Shown one piece after another: positions 6,816 to 11,479 of a stretch of 11,479 nucleotides of DNA. The stretch spans positions 1 to 11,479 of the forward strand of contig JBLHGU010000154.1 of the NCBI GenBank assembly GCA_047615875.1, written 5' to 3'. The DNA comes from JBLHGU01 sp047615875 (GTDB taxonomy: Bacteria > Pseudomonadota > Gammaproteobacteria > Arenicellales > CAJQKF01). A model generated the notes under the pieces. That model had not been told where the DNA came from, made no database searches, and saw only the letters and a list, made by a program, of their open reading frames with translations. Position 1 is the stretch's first letter. The number at the start of each line of letters is the position of its first letter. Both the position numbers and the translations under genes were made by a program.

Positions 6816-7730
6816 ATGTTACTGTTTTTTGGTTTTTCAAAATTCAGTCTACGTGCTCATTCAAAGTATTTTGCCAATCATATGAAACAGTCCAAAGAAG
6901 ATTCAGCCATAGCCGTTTGGGTAGTGATTACCGCTGTCGGGCACCCGGCATACTTTAGTGTTGCCGAGCTCTCGGTATTATCCGTTTTGAAGCATACGAG
7001 TTTTTCAATTCTTCTAGGAGTGGATCTTGATGAGGCGCCAGCTTGGGCCGATCACCCAAGAATCACGACAGTTTTGCTTGAACCACGTTACGGCACCGGT
7101 AAACGTTTGCCGTTTCTAGCTAAATTCGAGACGTTGTCTTACCTAACTCAAATTGTGGATAAAGGCCTAGTCTTGCAGATGGATGCCGATGCATTAATGG
7201 TCAGAGAAATTAGACGAGATATGATTGAATCTGCGTTATGTAAATATGAGTACGCAATGGTGGAACAAAAACAGATTATCGGTAGTAACAATGATAGAGC
7301 CTTTTTTCTTGAGCATTATGAAAACCATAGCATGGTCTGGTTCGACTCGTCAGATGCTCCAGAAATTGATGATTTCCGATTCTACAACGCCGGAGTGGTG
7401 TTATTCACTATCGAGTCACTGGTCAGGTTTTTACCTTGGAGTAATAGTGTTATTGAATCCAAACCAGATCACCACAGAGTCGGCAAGCACATGATTGGAG
7501 ATCAGGATTACTTACAATTTTGGGTGAATAACCTTAATCCACAACAATGTCGCGAACTGCCGTGGTTCTGGAATCATTGTGAACATTGGGATGCTGAATT
7601 TCCCCGCGACGGTGCGTTGATTTGTCACTTCAGCAATTTCTGTAATGGTCCTGCGCCAGATGCCTGGGATCGAATGAGTTCTTTATTGGAAAGAAATAAT
7701 CAGGACCGTCAAGTTTTCAATGCTGATTAA
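6816..7730 (+). CDS. GT8-like glycosyltransferase (GT-A fold)
   Basis: A 304-residue nucleotide-sugar transferase of the glycogenin/LPS-galactosyltransferase type. IAVWVVITAVGHP (32-44) is the first strand. RLPFLAKFETLSYL (97-110) is the helix before the metal site, and VLQMDADALM (119-128) carries the D-x-D. FYNAGVVLF (189-197) is the typical acceptor/donor loop, GDQDYLQFWVN (228-238) the family's G-D-Q-D helix, and ICHFSNFCNG (269-278) the late His that usually helps bind metal. The start is uncertain: ATG 6816 gives a short basic and hydrophobic extension, while ATG 6882 would begin at MKQSKEDS just before the first strand. Neither has a clear Shine-Dalgarno. It is divergent from the TTL-like gene and 55 bp upstream of the GT-C gene. 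It probably adds a hexose to the local glycan; the sugar is unknown. Confidence 0.82.
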   Translation: MLLFFGFSKFSLRAHSKYFANHMKQSKEDSAIAVWVVITAVGHPAYFSVAELSVLSVLKHTSFSILLGVDLDEAPAWADHPRITTVLLEPRYGTGKRLPFLAKFETLSYLTQIVDKGLVLQMDADALMVREIRRDMIESALCKYEYAMVEQKQIIGSNNDRAFFLEHYENHSMVWFDSSDAPEIDDFRFYNAGVVLFTIESLVRFLPWSNSVIESKPDHHRVGKHMIGDQDYLQFWVNNLNPQQCRELPWFWNHCEHWDAEFPRDGALICHFSNFCNGPAPDAWDRMSSLLERNNQDRQVFNAD

Positions 7731-7785
7731 TTTTAATGTAATGGCTGTTGCTGTTTTTGCTTAATAATTTTCTGGGGTAACTGCA

Positions 7786-9384
7786 GTGACTAATGCAACA
7801 TACAAACCTTACCTCACATCAATCAGAGTAACGCTTTGCTTGATGATACTGCTAGTTGTAGGTGCACTACTCCGTCTCTATGACGCTGCAGAGTTGATGC
7901 GCCTAACAGGGGATGAAGTCCGAGATATTCTCCAATCGGTCAGGATTACCGCACAGGGAGATATGCCTTTGCTCGGGCCCAAAGTTTATCGTCATCATGG
8001 GAACCTCGGTCCTGCCTATGCATATCTAATGGCAATACCTTTGTGGTTAATGGATTACGACCCAGCCGCAACTGTAGTGGTGGTGGCGTTGCTGGACACT
8101 AGTGCAATTCTACTGATTTACTGGATCACTACCATGCTTGCTGGTAAATCGGCAGGTCTTATCGCCGCGACGCTTTACTGCTTTAACTTTACACAAATAT
8201 TTTACGCCCGCTGGGGTTGGCACCCAAGCCTTTTGCCTTTTTTTAGTTTACTGTTAACAGCAGCGCTTTTAAAAATTATTGAAGAAAAGCATTCCTATTG
8301 GATTCTAGTGTTACCACTTTTGGCCTTACTAGGACAGCTACATTTCTCCGCAGTAGTTTTCTTGCCGCTAGTAGTAGTTTTCATGATTCTCCAAATAAGA
8401 AATTCAACATCACTAAATTTTCTTTTTGTATCAGTGATATTAACGTTTATTGTTGTCGCTCCTTTGCTGGTTTACGAACTGAATACTAGTTTTTCTAATG
8501 CCAAAAAATTGTTAAGTATTTTGTCTTTAGCGACTACTGTAGATACTTCATCTGTGCGGATGTGGCTATTACCTATGCTGCAAAACTTGTCAGAGCAGGC
8601 ATACTGGCCATTTGGTTTTCGGGCTGAGCTATTTGATTATTATCCTTTTCGAATCTTTAATCTGTCGCTAGTTGGTATCGCGACCATTTATTTTTTTTAT
8701 TCCCGTATAAATTGGAAGCATAGGTTAATGTTTCTTTATCTTTTTTGTGCTTTACCAACGTTACTATATTTTTTCTCCGGTCAAAAATCTCACTACTACT
8801 TGTTGAGTTGGTTTCCTATCATAATTATGGCAGTTGGCATATTGCTGGCTAGAGTGCGAGGCAGGTGGTTTGTTTTATCAGGTATTTTGCTTGTCTGGCT
8901 GGTTAGCACTAATCTCTACGCCTATAAGTTGTATCACGAGGAACTCAACCAGGACCACTACGACTCCTTTCTTGCCGGTGCTGCTGGGAGTAAAAAGCAA
9001 GTAATTGAAACTATACGGACACATGCGGATGGGCAACAGGTGGACTTGCTAATAATCTCCTGGGCCTGGAATAATAATGCGCCATATGTCTATTTATCCA
9101 GCACCCTTTCGCTCAATCTAGGAAGAGTACGCATGCTGGTTGCTTCTCTAGATCAGGAATCTAATACATTGCCCGAGCTGCACTACATCGATTTGTCCAA
9201 ATTTGGTTTTATACAGGCTGAACCTAATGTTCAACGCCCAACCTATATAATATTAGAACCGTCCAGGCTAATGATTATTCCCAATAGTATAAGAATCTCT
9301 ATTAACCCTAGTATCGAACTTAGGTATATTGACCAACCAGTTGATAAGGTAGATTACGGTGCTGAATACATCAGAAAATCCTAA
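7786..9384 (+). CDS. GT-C integral-membrane glycosyltransferase (PMT_2/ArnT-like)
   Basis: A 532-residue polytopic membrane protein of the family that uses polyprenyl-phosphate-linked sugars on the periplasmic side. The first membrane helix spans about 13-30. It is followed by an outer loop with LTGDEVRD (40-47), whose acidic pair matches the GT-C catalytic Asp/Glu position. HHGNLGPAYAYLMAIPLWL (70-88) is the usual continuation. About ten further hydrophobic segments run to roughly residue 375, and a soluble C-terminal part of about 150 residues follows. The start is GTG 7786 with GGGGTAA (7774-7780) five bases upstream. The downstream DPM1-like enzyme could supply its lipid-linked sugar donor. 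The acceptor may be lipid-linked glycan, lipid A or protein; the sequence does not decide. Confidence 0.85.
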   Translation: MTNATYKPYLTSIRVTLCLMILLVVGALLRLYDAAELMRLTGDEVRDILQSVRITAQGDMPLLGPKVYRHHGNLGPAYAYLMAIPLWLMDYDPAATVVVVALLDTSAILLIYWITTMLAGKSAGLIAATLYCFNFTQIFYARWGWHPSLLPFFSLLLTAALLKIIEEKHSYWILVLPLLALLGQLHFSAVVFLPLVVVFMILQIRNSTSLNFLFVSVILTFIVVAPLLVYELNTSFSNAKKLLSILSLATTVDTSSVRMWLLPMLQNLSEQAYWPFGFRAELFDYYPFRIFNLSLVGIATIYFFYSRINWKHRLMFLYLFCALPTLLYFFSGQKSHYYLLSWFPIIIMAVGILLARVRGRWFVLSGILLVWLVSTNLYAYKLYHEELNQDHYDSFLAGAAGSKKQVIETIRTHADGQQVDLLIISWAWNNNAPYVYLSSTLSLNLGRVRMLVASLDQESNTLPELHYIDLSKFGFIQAEPNVQRPTYIILEPSRLMIIPNSIRISINPSIELRYIDQPVDKVDYGAEYIRKS

Positions 9385-9414
9385 TTACCGACTGCTATTT
9401 CCAACTAACCCTCC

Positions 9415-9487
9415 AAAGGAGTTTTATGTGTTAATTTTTATGATGTCGCCTGTGTGTCTAACTTCGATAAGAAGTGAATTTAAGTAA
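9415..9487 (+). other. Strong Shine-Dalgarno with 19-codon small ORF upstream of the DPM1-like gene
   Basis: AAAGGAG at 9415-9421 is the best ribosome-binding site in the window, yet it lies about 80 bases before the DPM1-like start. Six bases after it, GTG 9428 opens a 19-residue frame (MLIFMMSPVCLTSIRSEFK) that ends at TAA 9485-9487, 15 bases before the TTG at 9503. An ATG at 9426 gives only Met-Cys-stop. It may be a translated leader controlling the next gene or a leftover ribosome-binding site. CTCC-AAA-GGAG is also a tiny hairpin that could mask it. Coding is unproven. Confidence 0.3.
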
Positions 9488-9502
9488 CACGGTGAAAACT
9501 CT

Positions 9503-10237
9503 TTGAATGCGAAGAAGATGACGTTGATCATCCCATGCTATAACGAAGCAAATCGATTGAATCAGGAAATGTTTGTTAGTGAAGCAACGAGTTTTTCGCG
9601 TTTGATATTTGTTGACGATGGATCTACTGATGAAACCAGAGAGAAACTTAAGAAAATAGTTCGTAAGGCCGGTTTAATTGGCGGAACTGTAGACATAGTT
9701 AGCCTTCCTACTAATCAGGGAAAGGCAGAAGCGGTTCGCCAAGGGATTTTATACGGGTTGAAGCAGTCCAGAAGGCCAACAACATATGGATTTACCGATG
9801 CAGACCTATCAACCCCTTTGAAGGAAATGCTTAGACTTAACGACTTACTTTTGAATCTAGACTTTCACCTGGTTTTGGGATCTCGCGTTAAATTGTCAGG
9901 TCTTGATATTGTAAGGAACCCCCTTCGGCATTTTGCTGGTCGTATTGCAGCAACTTTAATATCCAGAAGTCTTGGTTTACAGGTATACGACACGCAAGCG
10001 GGTGCAAAAATATTCTCACATCACGCAGCGTCCCAACTGTTCAAGAATAAGTTTATTTCAAGTTGGCTGTTTGACTGCGAACTACTAATGAGAAGCAAAG
10101 ATCATACTTTTAGAATTTGCGAGGAACCACTACAGGTTTGGAGACATCAAGGCTCTGGTTATACGTTTGGACCAAGGACTTACCTTAGATGTTTAATGGA
10201 CTTAACTAGAATTCGTAAACAATATTCTGCGCGGTAG
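9503..10237 (+). CDS. DPM1-like GT2: polyprenyl-phosphate glycosyltransferase
   Basis: A 244-residue family 2 glycosyltransferase of the dolichyl-phosphate mannose/glucose synthase type, predicted to transfer a sugar to a polyprenyl phosphate at the inner face of the membrane. TLIIPCYNEANRL (7-19) is the first strand with the CYNE turn. FVDDGSTDET (36-45) binds the nucleotide, TNQGKAEAVRQGI (70-82) is the conserved helix, and FTDADLSTP (97-105) holds D-A-D. LVLGSRV (123-129) and YDTQAGAKIF (162-171) are diagnostic of this subgroup. There are no C-terminal membrane helices, so it is DPM1-like rather than GtrB/ArnC-like. The TTG 9503 start has weak ribosome-binding support; ATG 9518 (MTLIIPCYNE) is an equally plausible start, giving 239 residues. 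It lies between two GT-C genes, which fits a donor-supply role. Confidence 0.87.
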   Translation: MNAKKMTLIIPCYNEANRLNQEMFVSEATSFSRLIFVDDGSTDETREKLKKIVRKAGLIGGTVDIVSLPTNQGKAEAVRQGILYGLKQSRRPTTYGFTDADLSTPLKEMLRLNDLLLNLDFHLVLGSRVKLSGLDIVRNPLRHFAGRIAATLISRSLGLQVYDTQAGAKIFSHHAASQLFKNKFISSWLFDCELLMRSKDHTFRICEEPLQVWRHQGSGYTFGPRTYLRCLMDLTRIRKQYSAR

Positions 10238-10394
10238 AATATGATTTCTCACTTAGAATTGTTATTACGCAATTCGATATACTATTTGTACACTGCTGAT
10301 TTTCAAGCTAAGAATTAAACTACGGGTTCACCGCCAAAGAGGTTGCTAACCCCGTAAGTCAGAACAAGATTTCCTATAAACAGGTTCAGCAACA
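10238..10394. other. Intergenic region with imperfect hairpin 10321-10356
   Basis: The 157 bp between the DPM1-like gene and the broken GT-C gene are AT-rich to about 10319, then locally GC-rich. TACGGGTT (10321-10328) pairs with AACCCCGTA (10348-10356) with one bulged base, enclosing a 19-nt loop. No T-tract follows, so it is not a standard terminator. The same stretch is an open frame of 28 codons (10312-10398) lacking a start codon, with a coding-like composition; it could be a gene remnant. No clear promoter was recognised. Confidence 0.3.
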
Positions 10395-11045
10395 TTGATC
10401 GCTATTCTTTACATTCTCGCTACGTTTTTTTGCGGCCTTTGTACATTGTTTGTTATTCATCGTCAGACTGGTAGCAGCATTGTATATGCACCAATAGTAG
10501 TAGCTTTGTTTTATGTTATGCCATTCCATCTTCTGGGTTTAATGTTGATGCTAAATGGAACAACACTAGTAAACCTCGACAATGGATTTCTTCTGCTATC
10601 GAGTTGCCTGATGACTTTGTCTATATACACGATCTTATCTCGATCATGGAACGGGTATAGCCTTCCAATTGTAGGGGAATATAGCTATCCCTCAACCTGG
10701 GTGATGCTGTCTTTTCTGGTGCTGTTGCTAACTCATATTATTGTTATCGGCTCCGTGCTTTCTGCACCACCTCGGGGGTTCGACGCGCTCTGGTACCACT
10801 TGCCAATGGCAGTAAATTGGAGTCTATCCGAAAGTCTCTTACCACTGATAGGTAGTTACGTAGAGTTTTATCCAGGTAATGCTGAGTTATTGTTGTTTCC
10901 GCTTATCGGTAGTGTAGAGAATGACTCCTGGTTCAGCTTGGCACAGTATCCATGGTTACTGCTGGCTGCAGCGCCATTGTGGGTCATGAGCCGTGAATTT
11001 GGCGCTGACAAACAAACTTCTCTCTTGCACTCGGTGCATTTTTAA
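10395..11045 (+). pseudogene. Truncated/frameshifted GT-C membrane glycosyltransferase (N-terminal third)
   Basis: A 216-residue, mostly hydrophobic protein with membrane segments at about 1-22, 29-54, 65-81, 101-122 and 183-198. PRGFDALWYHLPMAVNW (126-142) followed by YVEFYPGNAELLLFPLIG (155-172) is the first-outer-loop signature of a polytopic GT-C-like family, which has an acidic residue (Asp130) at the catalytic place. Family members usually exceed 450 residues, so only the first third is present. The frame ends abruptly at TAA 11043-11045 with LLHSVHF. Just before, at a TCTCTC run (11019-11024), shifting by one dinucleotide gives SLALGAFLSIGSIKRM in place of that tail, a far more natural membrane helix. 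That frame stops at 11090-11092. Frameshift plus loss of the 3' part is therefore likely. The TTG 10395 start is uncertain and has a weak CAGG upstream. Probably non-functional. Confidence 0.7.
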
Positions 11046-11262
11046 GTATAGGAAGTATAAAGCGTATGTTAATGGAAGACCAAGGAGAATGAAAAGTCTG
11101 TTTGCAGCTGCAAAGTTAATGCATTCGACGCGATTTATCCTTGGGCTCTGGAAATCAGGCCATTTTCTCCTGCCAATTTACCGCTATTGTTCTAGACATC
11201 AGGATGAAGGCGAATACACCCCTACAGTCTTATTAAATCAGACCGCAATCCATTGCTATTAG
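11046..11262. other. Unassigned sequence at the GT-C breakpoint / IS remnant junction
   Basis: About 215 bp separate the broken GT-C frame from the transposase remnant. AAGTATA occurs twice, nine bases apart (11044-11050, 11053-11059), at the point where GT-C-like translation ceases. A 57-codon frame from ATG 11089 to 11262 follows an AAGGAG (11082-11087), but the spacing is only one base and the product (MKSLFAAAKLMH...) resembles nothing I know. It may hold the terminal part of the IS91-like element or further GT-C debris. No function can be assigned. Confidence 0.25.
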
Positions 11263-11479
11263 TCAGTGAACGAGATCGAGCTGCGGTGGGGCGCGACTCT
11301 CGGGTAACTGGATCGCATCCTAGTATTCCCCCTTATTCTTTAGATGGTCGAGGATTTGCTTGATCACCACCGGATCCTCGATGTTGGCAATGACTATCAC
11401 TATGCTGCCATATAAACGACTCGGCAATAGTGCCAGGCAGATGTACCTTTTGTGTTCTGAAAATAGCGCGTCTAATAGG
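11263..11479 (-). pseudogene. IS91-family transposase remnant, 3' end (runs off right edge)
   Basis: On the minus strand, one frame from the window edge reads LLDALFSEHKRYIC, then SIVIVIANIEDPVVIKQILD and HLKNKGEY, followed by TAG (11322-11320). Past the stop, the same frame continues DAIQLPESRAPPQLDLVH to TGA (11265-11263). The I-x-x-I-E-D-P-x-V-I-x-x-I-L-x-H-L block and the ESRAPP-x-x-D-L tail are the characteristic C-terminus of IS91-type (rolling-circle, HUH/Y2) transposases. The tail expected before the stop appears after it, so the TAG looks like a nonsense mutation. The expected CxxC pair before the I-E-D-P block is reduced to one Cys. It is degraded and partial. Its position directly beyond the broken GT-C gene suggests that the element took part in the truncation. 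Confidence 0.6.

Noticed and set aside
7225..7494. 89-codon plus-strand frame inside the GT8-like gene
   Set aside because: It lies wholly within a well-supported gene in another frame and has no recognisable domain.
10993..11262. 89-codon open frame overlapping the end of the broken GT-C gene
   Set aside because: Its first part is an out-of-frame reading of GT-C sequence and its tail matches no family I recognise; coding support is too weak.
1..11479. CRISPR array, tRNA, riboswitch, replication origin or anti-phage system
   Set aside because: No regularly spaced repeats, cloverleaf, known riboswitch core, iteron set or recognisable defence effector was seen on either strand.

Overview
The window looks like part of a cell-surface or secreted polysaccharide/glycoconjugate region of a Gram-negative bacterium, probably a gammaproteobacterium. 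The base composition is moderate and slightly AT-rich by eye. Family content supports this placement: GT4, GT2, GT8-like and GT-C glycosyltransferases, a pyruvyl-transferase domain, an RR-type exported protein and an IS91-like remnant. The taxonomic call is inference. No rRNA, tRNA, CRISPR array or phage gene was seen.

Layout. (1) Positions 1-2528, minus strand: three glycosyltransferases in a compact operon (GT4, 17-bp gap, GT4, 11-bp overlap, GT2 running off the left edge). (2) Positions 2555-5562, plus strand, divergent from (1) with only 26 bp between start codons: a 767-residue three-part protein (pyruvyl-transferase-like domain, PqqD/RRE-like domain, PP-loop domain with a QueC-like cysteine cluster). 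It is followed by a 211-residue exported or leader-peptide-bearing protein of unknown function. (3) Positions 5608-6753, minus strand, convergent with (2): a bacterial tubulin-tyrosine-ligase (TTL) family ATP-grasp protein. (4) Positions 6816-10237, plus strand: a GT8-like transferase, a GT-C integral-membrane transferase and a DPM1-like GT2. (5) Positions 10395-11045: the N-terminal third of a second GT-C protein, broken by a frameshift. It is followed by about 200 bp of unassigned sequence and then the degraded 3' end of an IS91-family transposase on the minus strand at the right edge.

How the parts may work together. The DPM1-like enzyme would charge a polyprenyl phosphate with a sugar, and the GT-C enzyme(s) would use that lipid-linked sugar on the periplasmic side. 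The soluble GT4/GT2/GT8-like enzymes would build an oligosaccharide in the cytoplasm. The most unusual part is 2555-6753. A protein carrying an RRE-like (peptide-binding) domain fused to two enzyme domains sits next to a protein with a long conserved-looking N-terminal region, and opposite an ATP-grasp ligase of a family whose known members add amino acids to proteins. I propose a ribosomally made, post-translationally modified and exported (glyco)protein system. This is inference from domains and adjacency; none of these proteins can be assigned a reaction from sequence alone.
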